From Caulobacter segnis (GTDB lineage: Bacteria; Pseudomonadota; Alphaproteobacteria; Caulobacterales; Caulobacteraceae): DNA of 64,000 nucleotides. The position numbers and the translations under genes are program-made. Numbering within the stretch: position 1 is the first letter of the stretch; each line of letters begins with the position of its first letter. This document shows positions 44,307-53,251 of the stretch, one piece after another. The notes under the pieces are model-generated. The model saw only the letters and a program-made list of their open reading frames with translations, was not told where the DNA came from and made no database searches. Where the stretch lies: contig NZ_QFQZ01000005.1 of assembly GCF_003243465.1 (NCBI RefSeq), positions 37,532 through 101,531 on the forward strand, written 5' to 3'.

Positions 44307-46556
44307 ATGCCGGCGTTGCCAGATCTGCACGCGGACCAGGCCGACGTGAAGGGCGTGCCGCGTACGCCGCGACAGGCGGGAGTGACGACCAGAAAAACCC
44401 TCTGCGCGACATGCGATATCGCCTGCAGCGTGGTCAGCGAGGTGGTCGACGGGCGGGTCGTGCGCGTGCGCTCATCCGACAATCCGATCTTCCGCGACAA
44501 TATCTGCATCAAGGGCATCGCCGCGCCCAAGGGGTTCGCCCATCCCAACCGCATCCGCCGCCCCCTCAAGCGCGTGGGCGAGCGCGGTTCGGGCCAGTGG
44601 CAGGAGGTCGGCTGGGACGAAGCGATGGCCGATATTGCCGCGCGCCTGAAGGCGATCGTCGCGCAGCATGGGCCCGAGGCGTGGGCGGTCTCGACCAGTC
44701 AGTGGAATACCGGGACCGATCACGGCCTTGGCCGGCGGCTGATGAACCATGTGGGATCGCCCAACTGGATCAGCGGCGTGGCGCTCTGTGCGGGCAACAC
44801 CGCGGCGATCAACCGGCTGACCTACGGCTGGTACCCGATGGCGGATTTTTCCAGCACCAACTGCATCGTGTTGTTCGGTCACAATCCCAAGCGCGACAGC
44901 TGGGTGCCGGTTCACAACCAGATCCAGCGCGCCAAGGCGCGCGGCGCCAAGTTGATCGTTCTGGATCCTCGCCGCAGCGAGAACGCCGAGCAGGCCGACA
45001 TCTGGCTGCCGCTGAAGGCGGGCACCGATACGGTCATGCTGTTTGGCTGGCTTCGGGTCATTCTCGACGAAGGCCTCTACGATCACGACTTCGTCGCCAA
45101 GTGGACCATTGGGTTCGAGGACCTCAAGGCGCGCGTCCAGGAGTGGCCGATCGAGCGGGTCGCCGCGGTCACCGGGTGCGAGGCCGAGATGATCCGGGCG
45201 GCGGCGCGGATCTACGCTCAAGGGCCCTCGATCATTCCCTGGACCCCGATCACCGACATGCAGCGCAACAGCACCTCGGCGATCCGGCTGCAATCGATCC
45301 TGCGCGCGATCTGCGGCAATCTCGACGTCCCGGGCGGCGAGGTTCTGCACGGCTTCAATCCGATGATCGTCTCGGAATCCGAGATTGAGATGCATCACGT
45401 GCTGGATGAAGCGCAGAAGGCCAAGCAGCTCGGATCAGACACCCATCCGGCCTTCACCTACCGGGGGCAGGCGCCGCTGCTGGACGCCTGCGAGCGGGTC
45501 TGGGGACACCGCTACGCCAACCAGGTCACCGGCTGTTTCATGGCCAACCCCTCGGCCACCTTCCGCGCCATGGCCGGGGAGGGGGCCTATCCGGTCAAGG
45601 CCTTCTTCGCCCTGGGCAACAACACCCTGATGAGCTTCGCCAACATGCCGCTCATCCACCGGGCGCTTCTCAATCAGGATCTGATCGTCGTCCACGAACA
45701 GTTCATGACGCCGACCGCCCAATTGGCCGACTACGTCATGCCGGCGGACAGCTGGCTGGAACGCCCGTGGATGATGGACGGCTATGGCTGGGTGTCGATC
45801 TACCGGCCGTCCCAGAAGGCGATGGAGCCGCCCGAGGAATGCCGCAGCACGTTCGATTTCTGGCGCACCTTGGCCGCGGCCATGGACATGCCGCAGGTCG
45901 TGCCGTGGAAGACCATTGAGGACTTCTACGACTGGCGGCTGGACAAGGTCGGCATGGGATTTGAGGAGTTCGCCGAGACCTACGACATCTACGCACCCAA
46001 GCCGGCCTTTCGGAAGTACGAGAAAACCGGGTTCGCCACGCCCAGCGGCAAGGTGGAGCTGAAATCTTCGATCCTGGAGGGCCTGGGTTTCGACCCCTTG
46101 CCCTATTTCCGGTTCGATCCGGACATGACCGACGACTACCCCTTGAAGATGTTCACCGGCGTGCGGGAGGGAGAGTATTTTCAAACGGGCGGACGTCACA
46201 TCCCCGAACTCCGCGAGCGTTGTCCCGAACCGGTGTTGTTCGTCAGCCCGAAGCTAGCCGCCAGTTTGGGCGTGGCTGAAGACGAGTGGGTTCAGGTCTC
46301 CAATCCGACCGGCAAGATCCACATGAAGGTGGGCGTGCGCGACTCCATGCCCGACGACCTGGTGCGCATCCCGCATGGCTGGTGGAAGCCTGAGATGCCG
46401 CAAGGGGGCGAGACATTGTCCGGTGCGCTGAAATACTCGGACGCGATGCTTTGCCCCGACGACGAGGATTATCTCGATCGCGAGCAAGGCATCCCCCACC
46501 TCAAGGGGATTCCGTGCCGGATCGACAAGCTAGACCCTGCCGAGACCGCCGCATGA
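44307..46556 (+). CDS. Molybdopterin oxidoreductase with [4Fe-4S] domain
   Basis: 749 residues, start supported by GCAGGGAG 7 bases upstream. The N-terminal iron-sulfur motif has Cys33, Cys36, Cys40 and Cys67 (LCATCDIAC and NICIKG). The Mo-bisPGD domains follow: NTGTDHGLGRRLMNHVGSPN, VLFGHNPKRDSWVPV and LIVLDPRRSENAEQADIWLP. The cofactor-binding C-terminal domain begins near 620 (YPLKMFTGVREGEYFQTGGR). There is no Tat signal, so it is probably cytoplasmic. It belongs to the DMSO-reductase superfamily; the substrate is unknown. It overlaps the next gene. Confidence 0.9.
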   Translation: MPALPDLHADQADVKGVPRTPRQAGVTTRKTLCATCDIACSVVSEVVDGRVVRVRSSDNPIFRDNICIKGIAAPKGFAHPNRIRRPLKRVGERGSGQWQEVGWDEAMADIAARLKAIVAQHGPEAWAVSTSQWNTGTDHGLGRRLMNHVGSPNWISGVALCAGNTAAINRLTYGWYPMADFSSTNCIVLFGHNPKRDSWVPVHNQIQRAKARGAKLIVLDPRRSENAEQADIWLPLKAGTDTVMLFGWLRVILDEGLYDHDFVAKWTIGFEDLKARVQEWPIERVAAVTGCEAEMIRAAARIYAQGPSIIPWTPITDMQRNSTSAIRLQSILRAICGNLDVPGGEVLHGFNPMIVSESEIEMHHVLDEAQKAKQLGSDTHPAFTYRGQAPLLDACERVWGHRYANQVTGCFMANPSATFRAMAGEGAYPVKAFFALGNNTLMSFANMPLIHRALLNQDLIVVHEQFMTPTAQLADYVMPADSWLERPWMMDGYGWVSIYRPSQKAMEPPEECRSTFDFWRTLAAAMDMPQVVPWKTIEDFYDWRLDKVGMGFEEFAETYDIYAPKPAFRKYEKTGFATPSGKVELKSSILEGLGFDPLPYFRFDPDMTDDYPLKMFTGVREGEYFQTGGRHIPELRERCPEPVLFVSPKLAASLGVAEDEWVQVSNPTGKIHMKVGVRDSMPDDLVRIPHGWWKPEMPQGGETLSGALKYSDAMLCPDDEDYLDREQGIPHLKGIPCRIDKLDPAETAA

Positions 46557-46777
46557 ACGAGCGGGAAAAGGCCTATCGAAAGCGGGTCAAGGGCGCCGAA
46601 CTCGGCTTTGCGCTCGCCACGCGCGCCACACGCAATCGCACGCTCCTGGACAAGCTTGCCAGGCTCATGCTCGACAAGATGATCAAGCCCGTCTCAGGGC
46701 AAGAAGAACGGGTTGTCGACGATCGGGGGTATGACCCCGCCGAGCTGGCGCGTTACGAGCGTGGCGAGACGCCATGA
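46553..46777 (+). CDS. Small hypothetical protein coupled to the Mo enzyme, 74 aa
   Basis: 74 residues from the ATG that overlaps the oxidoreductase stop (ATGA). The sequence is basic and helical: EREKAYRKRVKGAELGFALA and LLDKLARLMLDKMIKPVSGQ. No cofactor motif is present. Tight coupling suggests a small partner or maturation factor of the Mo enzyme, but no family is recognised. Confidence 0.65.
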   Translation: MNEREKAYRKRVKGAELGFALATRATRNRTLLDKLARLMLDKMIKPVSGQEERVVDDRGYDPAELARYERGETP

Positions 46778-46812
46778 ACTTGGCGATCGTTGGCGCAGGC
46801 CTCGCCCAAGCC

Positions 46813-47337
46813 TCAGCCGGCCTTGGTGCGCCGGGTTCGCGCCAGGGTTTGGCTGTTGGCTGCGCCCCGCGCCTGGCGGTCTTCGATCATGGCCGGCGAC
46901 ATCGTCGCATCCATGTCCATGGGGCTCACCAGAGCGTGGCAAGCGGGGCAGGCCAGGTGCGGATTGGCCAGGTGGCCGCAGTCGCGGTGGGTGAGCTCCA
47001 GCAGGTAGTTGTCCTGTGGACTCGACAGATGCCGGTCTCCCCAGGCCTTGAGAGTGATCAGCACCGGCCAAAGATCCGCGCCCTTGGCGGTCAATCGAAA
47101 CTCGTGCCGGACCGGACGCTCGCTGTAGGTGACGCGCTGCACGATCTCTTCTGCGACCAGATCTTTCATGCGGCGCGAAAGCAACTGCGGGGAGATGCCG
47201 GTCTGTTCGCGGATCGTCTCGAAACGACGGCTTCCCAGGAAGAGTTCGCGCAGGATCATCAAAGTCCAAGGGTCGCCGACAACGGCCACGGCCCGCGCCA
47301 TCGAGCAAACCTGGTCGCTCAGACGTTCGATCTTCAA
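46813..47337 (-). CDS. HxlR family regulator
   Basis: 174 residues from a TTG at 47337; no ATG lies in frame nearby. The winged helix contains VAVVGDPWTLMILRELFLGS, RRFETIREQTGISPQLLSRR and MKDLVAEEIVQRVTYSERP. A Cys-containing C-terminal part (HRDCGHLANPHLACPACHAL) resembles that of the 41.6 kb HxlR protein. It is convergent with the 74-aa gene and divergent from a TetR gene 100 bases away. Confidence 0.83.
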   Translation of the reverse strand: MKIERLSDQVCSMARAVAVVGDPWTLMILRELFLGSRRFETIREQTGISPQLLSRRMKDLVAEEIVQRVTYSERPVRHEFRLTAKGADLWPVLITLKAWGDRHLSSPQDNYLLELTHRDCGHLANPHLACPACHALVSPMDMDATMSPAMIEDRQARGAANSQTLARTRRTKAG

Positions 47338-47437
47338 AGCACCAACCCAGTCAAAACCTGTCGCCGATGATAGAGAAGGCCGTCCTAGGGGTCAAAGCGC
47401 CGCTCGTCCACGCCAGAAGACATGAGGGCGCCCCGTC

Positions 47438-48061
47438 ATGAGACCCTGTCTTGGCGGCCGGATAGGGCGGCTGGGCAAGCCGTCCGGCTATCATCACGGC
47501 GATCTTCGCGAAGCCCTGATCGACACCGCCATGGAGCTGGCCGAGCGCGCAGGTCCCGAGAGTGTAAGCCTAAGGGCGGCCGCACGCGCGGCCGGGGTCA
47601 GCGCGACGGCGCCCTATGCGCACTTCGACGACCGGGACGCGCTGCTGGCGGCCGCCTGCGCAAGAGGCATTGGGCAGCTGACCACGGCGATCGCCGCCTG
47701 CATCGATCAGGCGCCCAAGCCCCAGGCCATGAGCGCCTTCTCTCACGCCTTCGTGGAATTTGGTCTGCGGCGACCGGGATTCTACCGGCTGCTCTTCGTC
47801 GCGCCCTATATTCAGCAGGCTCCGGTCGGTTGCGATCTGCACCGAGCCGCCAAGGCCGCCTTCGATCTCCTGCTCACCCTATTTGACCCCGATCTCGACG
47901 ACGATCAGCGGCGGCGCTTGGCCATGCGGCTCCTGACGGGGCTTCATGGTCTGATCCTGGCCGAGCAGGCGTTGATCTTACCCGATGCGCCCCGGGTTGA
48001 TCCTGGGGGGCTCGTCGACGACCTGGTGAACGCGTTGCTCGCCTCAAGCCGTGATCGATGA
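47438..48061 (+). CDS. TetR family regulator with WHG-type C-terminal domain
   Basis: 207 residues. The HTH domain includes GYHHGDLREALIDTAMELAE and ARAAGVSATAPYAHFDDRDA, typical of the TetR_C_WHG group. Divergent from the HxlR gene, convergent with the desaturase gene; the two ends are 39 bases apart. Its target is unclear. Confidence 0.83.
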   Translation: MRPCLGGRIGRLGKPSGYHHGDLREALIDTAMELAERAGPESVSLRAAARAAGVSATAPYAHFDDRDALLAAACARGIGQLTTAIAACIDQAPKPQAMSAFSHAFVEFGLRRPGFYRLLFVAPYIQQAPVGCDLHRAAKAAFDLLLTLFDPDLDDDQRRRLAMRLLTGLHGLILAEQALILPDAPRVDPGGLVDDLVNALLASSRDR

Positions 48062-48100
48062 CGTCACCCGGGGGCGACCACGCTCGAGCCATCCGCGTCC

Positions 48101-49024
48101 TCAGGCTTTCGATTTCTGCCAGGGTCCAACGCCCAGCCCTTCGATCCGCGAGCCCTCGGCGATCAGCACCGGGCGCAAGGCGCGAAACAGACGCGCGTAA
48201 TTATAGAACGGCACGCTGGGCCATAGGTGGTGCATCAGGTGAAGGTTCTGCTGCAGCGTGAGCCATGTCCCGCCTAGCCAAAGGCTCACACGGGTATTTC
48301 CGTAGCGATCGGTGCGATCGAAGGGATAGTGGGGCAGCCACTGGAAGAAGATGTTGAGGATCAGGATCCCCAGTCGGGTCGGCAGGAACCACAGCATCAG
48401 CCAGTCCAGGAAATGACCGCTTACGGCGAACGCTGTCATGGCGATTAGATGGGCCGTCGTGATCGCCGAAATCTGCAACATCTCCCTGGCGGTGAAAATA
48501 TAATCCACGCGCGCATAGATCCGCGGGGCCAGATACTTCAGCAGCTTGAGCGGTATCAGGCCCAGCGTGATGTTGACCGCCCACTTGATGACGAGCTGCG
48601 CCAGAGATCCCTTGACGAAGATGTCCGGGTCCCGGTCGCTGTTGGTATGGGAATGGTGCAGGACATGGGTCCTCTGCAGATAGGGCCAGGACAGGCCCAT
48701 GCCCGTGGCGCCGATCCAACCCACCACCGTGTTGATCCAGGCCCACTGGGGATTTCGCGCCACGACATTTCCGTGAACGCTTTCATGCACCAGGGTGTAG
48801 TGCGCATACGAGAATAGCGTCAGAAGGGGCGTGCAGGCCCACAGGGGCCAGATCTGCCGCGCGCCCAGCGTGATCAGGGTGATGAGCGCGGCGGGGAGCG
48901 CGAGCGCCAAGGCCAGGGTCGGCCAGGCGACATCGGGCGAGAGCGCACGCGCGATCTGCTTTTCCTCGGCCCGGGAAATTGGACGTTGAGCCGCAGACTC
49001 GCGCAGCGCGCCAGCGTCATCCAT
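48101..49024 (-). CDS. Membrane fatty acid desaturase family protein
   Basis: 307 residues with about four to six membrane segments. Three His boxes bind the di-iron centre: LVHESVHGN (80-84), RTHVLHHSHTNSDRDPD (120-126) and NLHLMHHLW near 260. Members desaturate acyl chains or hydroxylate carotenoids. The third box and the overall size fit both acyl-desaturase and beta-carotene-hydroxylase relatives, so the substrate is open. Divergent from a TetR gene across a 323-base gap with dyads. Confidence 0.85.
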   Translation of the reverse strand: MDDAGALRESAAQRPISRAEEKQIARALSPDVAWPTLALALALPAALITLITLGARQIWPLWACTPLLTLFSYAHYTLVHESVHGNVVARNPQWAWINTVVGWIGATGMGLSWPYLQRTHVLHHSHTNSDRDPDIFVKGSLAQLVIKWAVNITLGLIPLKLLKYLAPRIYARVDYIFTAREMLQISAITTAHLIAMTAFAVSGHFLDWLMLWFLPTRLGILILNIFFQWLPHYPFDRTDRYGNTRVSLWLGGTWLTLQQNLHLMHHLWPSVPFYNYARLFRALRPVLIAEGSRIEGLGVGPWQKSKA

Positions 49025-49347
49025 TGCGTCGGATCCTTCCCTTGAGACGTCATTGACTGGCGTTCTTTGACCTATTCGTAACTTCCAAAGTTGAAGTCGG
49101 CAACATAAATGACGCGGGTGTCATCTTTCCGTGCCGAGCGCGTCTGGCGCATGACGGCCCGCGCAGTTGCACGTTGCGCGAAATCGGTCGGCGCGCCCAT
49201 GATGCCGACCTGGCAGAGAGCCTGCCGTCACGGGTGTGGACCCACTGCGGCGGCGCCGGGGGGGGGGGGAGGCATGGTTTTGGGAAAAGCGAATTTGACT
49301 TCGTGCCGGAAGATCAGGGGCGTCCCGGCGCACACGGACCTGTGACG
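49025..49347. promoter_or_regulatory. Intergenic region between desaturase and TetR genes, with G12 tract
   Basis: No gene is supported. Two dyads lie near the desaturase start: AACTT-CCA-AAGTT (49080-49092) and TGAC-GCGGGT-GTCA (49110-49123), candidate TetR sites. An uninterrupted run of 12 G (49258-49269) lies 79 bases before the TetR start codon. Confidence 0.5.
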
Positions 49348-49953
49348 ATGCCGGAGCCTAGACGGCGGGCCCCGCCTGGCAGCACTGCGAAGGGGGAACA
49401 CGCCAAACGGCGCCTGGCCGAGCAGGCGATGCAGCAGCTGGCTAGCCTCAGTTACGCCCACACCTCCATGCGCGACATCGCCGCCGCGGCTGGCATGAAC
49501 GTCAGCCGCCTGAACTACTATTTCGCCGACAAGCCTGACCTGATCATCTTCGCGGTCCGGCATTTCAAGCAGACATTCGGCGCCAAACTGGCCGAAGCGA
49601 TCCTTCCCAACAGTACGGTCGATGCGATTATCGAAATACTGGTCCAAGCCGCCACCAAGGACGCGACCATGCACCGCTTCTGGTACGACATCCGCAACCA
49701 GTCGCTATTCGATCCGACCTACCATGAGATCGTCCGAGAGGTCGTGGCCGATCTGGAAGCCCTCACGGTGAGGGTGCTGAGGATGATCAATCCTCAGCGT
49801 GACGCGATCGAAATCCTGCCTCTGGCCGGCAGCATGATCGACGCTTTGTTCTTTCACGCCGTGCGCATGACCTTGCTGGGCGCGGCCGACGCCGACGTGG
49901 TGATGCGTGAGCAACTCACGGCCCTGGCGCGGCGATATCGAGACGGGTCCTGA
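49348..49953 (+). CDS. TetR family regulator
   Basis: 201 residues from the ATG at 49348. The frame is open back to 49174 through the G12 run, so a longer product is formally possible. HTH: KRRLAEQAMQQLASLSYAHT and IAAAAGMNVSRLNYYFADKP. C-terminal domain: RFWYDIRNQSLFDPTYHEIV. It probably controls the divergent desaturase gene. It converges with the TonB receptor gene. Confidence 0.85.
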   Translation: MPEPRRRAPPGSTAKGEHAKRRLAEQAMQQLASLSYAHTSMRDIAAAAGMNVSRLNYYFADKPDLIIFAVRHFKQTFGAKLAEAILPNSTVDAIIEILVQAATKDATMHRFWYDIRNQSLFDPTYHEIVREVVADLEALTVRVLRMINPQRDAIEILPLAGSMIDALFFHAVRMTLLGAADADVVMREQLTALARRYRDGS

Positions 49954-49968
49954 GCGCGGATAAAAGAC

Positions 49969-49991
49969 GGGCGGCGACAAAGCCGCCGCCC
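49969..49991 (-). terminator. Terminator of the TonB receptor gene
   Basis: GGGCGGCG (49969-49976) pairs with CGCCGCCC (49984-49991) around 7 bases. On the minus strand it is followed by GTCTTTTA, giving a classic rho-independent terminator. It lies between convergent genes and could act in both directions. Confidence 0.75.
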
Positions 49992-50014
49992 TAGTCGAGG
50001 TAGGCTCTCTTAAA

Positions 50015-52825
50015 TCAGAAGGACTTGGTCAGGCTGACGCCGTAGAGGCGCGGCTCCAGCGTGATCAGATTGGCAAAGAGCCCCGAGGAATCGTCGGTCG
50101 TGTAAGCGTCCGTGATCGGGGTCTTGTTGCTGATGTTCTTGACGTAGGCGTCGATCTGGAGGCCCCACTCGGGCTTTTCGATCTTCAAAGTGACGTTGGC
50201 GTTGCTCCAGGGCTTCAGCCGGTCGTAGTCGCTGTTGTAGATGCGCGCATATTGCTTGGACTGGCGGTAGTAGTCGCCGCGCAGTGTGGCCGACCAGCCG
50301 CCAGCGAAATCCCAGGTGTATTGCGCGCCCACGGACGTCGTCCAATGGGGCGAATTGGGCAGTTCATGGCCTGAGAGGTCCGCCGCCACGCCTTCCAGCG
50401 AATAGCCAGCCCCATAGGCGTAGAGGCCCGTGTTGTTGGCCAGATAAGCCGCCGCGGCGGGTGTCAGGCCTGCGCCACCGGACGCCAGCGGTGTCGACAG
50501 GAAGGCCTGGTAAACCGCCGCCCCGCCACAGGCGAAGGGTAGGGTGGCGCCCGCGCCGGCGCTGATCACCGCGGCCGCGCCCGACGAGGTCAGCACGCAA
50601 TTGGACCCAACCGCGGCGTTGGGCAGGCCAGGGCCCACCTTGACCACCACATAGTCCGAATTGCCCTGTGTGCGATCGATAGTGTCGATCGAGCTGACGC
50701 CCTTGCCGATCTTGGTGTTGAGATAGCCCAGATTGGCGTTGAGCTTCAGGTTGCGCACCGGTGACCACAGCCCTTCCAGCTCCAGGCCGTAGACGCTGGC
50801 GTCGACGTTTTCGTTGACCGCCGTGCGATTGACGATCTTGGAGATCTGATAGCCCTGGTAGTCGTAGTAAAACCCGGTGGCGTTGAGCATCACGCGACCG
50901 CCCGCGAGGGTATTTTTCGAGCCCAGCTCGAAAGCGTTGACGAACTCCGGGTCGAAGTTCGCCTTGATCCCGGCTGAGCCAGCCGCGGCGGCTTGGTTTG
51001 AACCGCCGCCCTTGTAGCCCTTCGAGAAGAACGCATAGACGAGATTGTCGTCGGAGAGTTTGAGGTCGGCCCCGAACCGCCCAGTCAGTTCGCTGAACTT
51101 GGAGCGAAGCTCCGGACTGGTGGTGCTGGCCTGCAGGCCCAGGCCGGGCGACAGCAGGACGGTGTCGAAGACCTCCAGACGCTTGTCATCGTGGGTTTGT
51201 CTCAGTCCCAGCGTGAACTTCAGCTTCTCATTGGCTTGCCAGTAGAGCTCGCCGAAGATGGCGTTGGACCGCAGATGATAGGGCGAGTGGCTGTCGAAGT
51301 AGTTGTGGCCAGAGCCGGTCGGGGTGGGGTTGGTGTCGATGCCGATGCAACTGGCCGGCAGGGCCGTCGGGCTGCAATTGGGATTGCCGGTGGCGGTGTA
51401 GTTGAGCGCCAAGGCCGCCAGGGTCAGGGAGTTGCCCACCACGAAGTAGTCGTTGACGGTCTTGTAGTCGAAATAGATCCCGCCGACGTTGAAGTTCAGC
51501 GGCCCGTCGAAGTTCGACTGCAGCCGGATCTCCTGGCTGAATTGCTTGGCGTCGTCGGAGGAGATGTCCAGGTTCGCGATGCGGTCGCGCGTGCCTAGCT
51601 GAGGGTCCGTAAAGACTCCGCCCGGCGTCAGCGCCGTAGAATTGAACCTCACCGCAGTGACATTGCGGTTGTAGTCCATGCTGCTGGAAATCTTGACGCG
51701 GGAGTAGGACGTCATCGCTGTGAACGTCAGGGCGGGGGTCAGTTCGTAGTTTAGATTGAACTGGTAGACGTCGGACTTGGAGCGGTAGATGGGGTCGAAC
51801 AGCGTTTCGATCTCACGCAGGTTGCGGCTTGTGGTGTCGCCTTGGTTGGCGTCGCCGCTCGTGAAGCCAAAGAGATTGCCCAGCATGCCGTTGAGCGTGC
51901 CGGAGGTGTTGACCGTCCCGTAGGCCGCAGCGCTGTAGAGCGAACCGGGAAGGCAGCCCTGGGTCAGGAACGGACGCGCCGAACCGGTGGCCACGCCCCC
52001 GATCGTCGCCGGACCCAGATCCTTGGTGCACAGCTGCTTGCCGATCCGGGCGCGGTGGTCGTCCTCGTCGAAATGCTCCCACATGAAGCTGGTGCGCAGG
52101 GTGTCGATCGGGTTGAACATCACCGACACGCGGGTCGAATAAAGCTCGCGATCGTCGACCTTGCGATTGTTGTAGGTGTTGGTCACCGTCCCGTCGCGCT
52201 TGAGATAGTTGCCGGCGGCGCGGATGGCCAGCTTGCCGTCCAGCAGCGGCACATTGATCATGCCCCTGAGCTTCTCGGCGCCGTAGTTGCCGACCTCGGC
52301 CCGGATCTTGGCCTCGAACGTGTCCACCGGCTTGGCGGTGATGATGTTGACCACACCGCCGGTGGCGTTGCGGCCATAGAGCGTGCCCTGAGGGCCTCGC
52401 AGCACCTCTACGCGCTCGACGTCGAAGAACTCGGCTTCAAAAAGGTTTCCCGCCTGCATCGGCGCGTTGTTGAGGTGGACGCCCACACCGGCGTCGCCCG
52501 CTACGCCGACAGACTTGTTGCCGATGCCGCGGATCGAGAAATTGAAGCTGTTGGTGAAGTTGCCCTTGGCGAAGCTGACATTGGGGATCGATTGCTGAAG
52601 GTTGGGGCCGCCATCGATCTTCTGAGCCTCCAGCGTGTTCTGGCTGAACGCCGACACCGCGATCGGCACGTCCTGAAGGGCCTCTTCCTTCTTCTGAGCG
52701 GTGACCACCAGCTCCTCGAGGACCGAGTCCTGCTGGGTTTGCGCCAAGGCGGGCGTGGCGGCCGCTATCGCGGCGGCGGACACGGTGACAGCCAGAAGGC
52801 CACGCAGGCTTAGGCGTTGGATCAT
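50015..52825 (-). CDS. TonB-dependent receptor, 936 aa
   Basis: The start at 52825 has AGGGAGGGAA 6 bases upstream. The signal peptide ends TPALAQ near residue 27. A TonB-box-like stretch (VLEELVVTAQKKEE) leads into the plug domain with VEVLRGPQGTLYGRNATGGV. A 22-strand barrel follows, ending PRLYGVSLTKSF with the terminal Phe. It is of the large Caulobacter/sphingomonad type that imports siderophores, glycans or hydrophobic compounds. No siderophore genes are near; the desaturase and its regulator are the closest neighbours. Confidence 0.92.
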   Translation of the reverse strand: MIQRLSLRGLLAVTVSAAAIAAATPALAQTQQDSVLEELVVTAQKKEEALQDVPIAVSAFSQNTLEAQKIDGGPNLQQSIPNVSFAKGNFTNSFNFSIRGIGNKSVGVAGDAGVGVHLNNAPMQAGNLFEAEFFDVERVEVLRGPQGTLYGRNATGGVVNIITAKPVDTFEAKIRAEVGNYGAEKLRGMINVPLLDGKLAIRAAGNYLKRDGTVTNTYNNRKVDDRELYSTRVSVMFNPIDTLRTSFMWEHFDEDDHRARIGKQLCTKDLGPATIGGVATGSARPFLTQGCLPGSLYSAAAYGTVNTSGTLNGMLGNLFGFTSGDANQGDTTSRNLREIETLFDPIYRSKSDVYQFNLNYELTPALTFTAMTSYSRVKISSSMDYNRNVTAVRFNSTALTPGGVFTDPQLGTRDRIANLDISSDDAKQFSQEIRLQSNFDGPLNFNVGGIYFDYKTVNDYFVVGNSLTLAALALNYTATGNPNCSPTALPASCIGIDTNPTPTGSGHNYFDSHSPYHLRSNAIFGELYWQANEKLKFTLGLRQTHDDKRLEVFDTVLLSPGLGLQASTTSPELRSKFSELTGRFGADLKLSDDNLVYAFFSKGYKGGGSNQAAAAGSAGIKANFDPEFVNAFELGSKNTLAGGRVMLNATGFYYDYQGYQISKIVNRTAVNENVDASVYGLELEGLWSPVRNLKLNANLGYLNTKIGKGVSSIDTIDRTQGNSDYVVVKVGPGLPNAAVGSNCVLTSSGAAAVISAGAGATLPFACGGAAVYQAFLSTPLASGGAGLTPAAAAYLANNTGLYAYGAGYSLEGVAADLSGHELPNSPHWTTSVGAQYTWDFAGGWSATLRGDYYRQSKQYARIYNSDYDRLKPWSNANVTLKIEKPEWGLQIDAYVKNISNKTPITDAYTTDDSSGLFANLITLEPRLYGVSLTKSF

Positions 52826-53251
52826 CTCGATTCCCTCCCTCGACGCCATGGCTCCTGTTCACGGAGCCTTGAGGCGTCTTTTGTCGTGACCGCACTTTTT
52901 CGAGCGCCCGCAGCGTGCGGCGAACCACCGGGCGATGTCAGAGATCGTTGTTTTTCTGAATTGGACGTTTGTCCCATTTTTTGCAAGTTCGAAATTCATA
53001 GTCACTTGAGTTTTCGAACGTGCGGTATTGCGGTCGAGGGCCTTGGGCTTTGCGATGAACGCGCTGCGGGCGTCATGGCGCCGAGACGCGCTCATGCCCG
53101 ATCCGCCGGAGCGTGCGGTTGGCGGACCGTTTCCAAACCGTGGAATCGTGGTGAGGAGGCCGCCGCGTCCGACAGGACGCGGCGGCGCAGTGATCGGAAG
53201 GCGAGACTGCTTGTCCTGGCGGCTGACGCCGGTGGGAGGGACGTAGTCGCC
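52826..53251. other. Intergenic region upstream of the TonB receptor
   Basis: 426 bases without a supportable gene. It should hold the receptor promoter (near 52.9-53.0 kb there is AT-richer sequence) and, at its other end, the hairpin that follows the RND operon. Confidence 0.5.
53159..53186 (-). terminator. Strong hairpin downstream of the RND operon
   Basis: GCCGCCGCGTCC (53159-53170) and GGACGCGGCGGC (53175-53186) form a perfect 12-base stem with a GACA loop, 66 bases after the end of the TolC-like gene. It lacks a T-run, so termination may be weak or the structure may protect the mRNA end. Confidence 0.65.
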
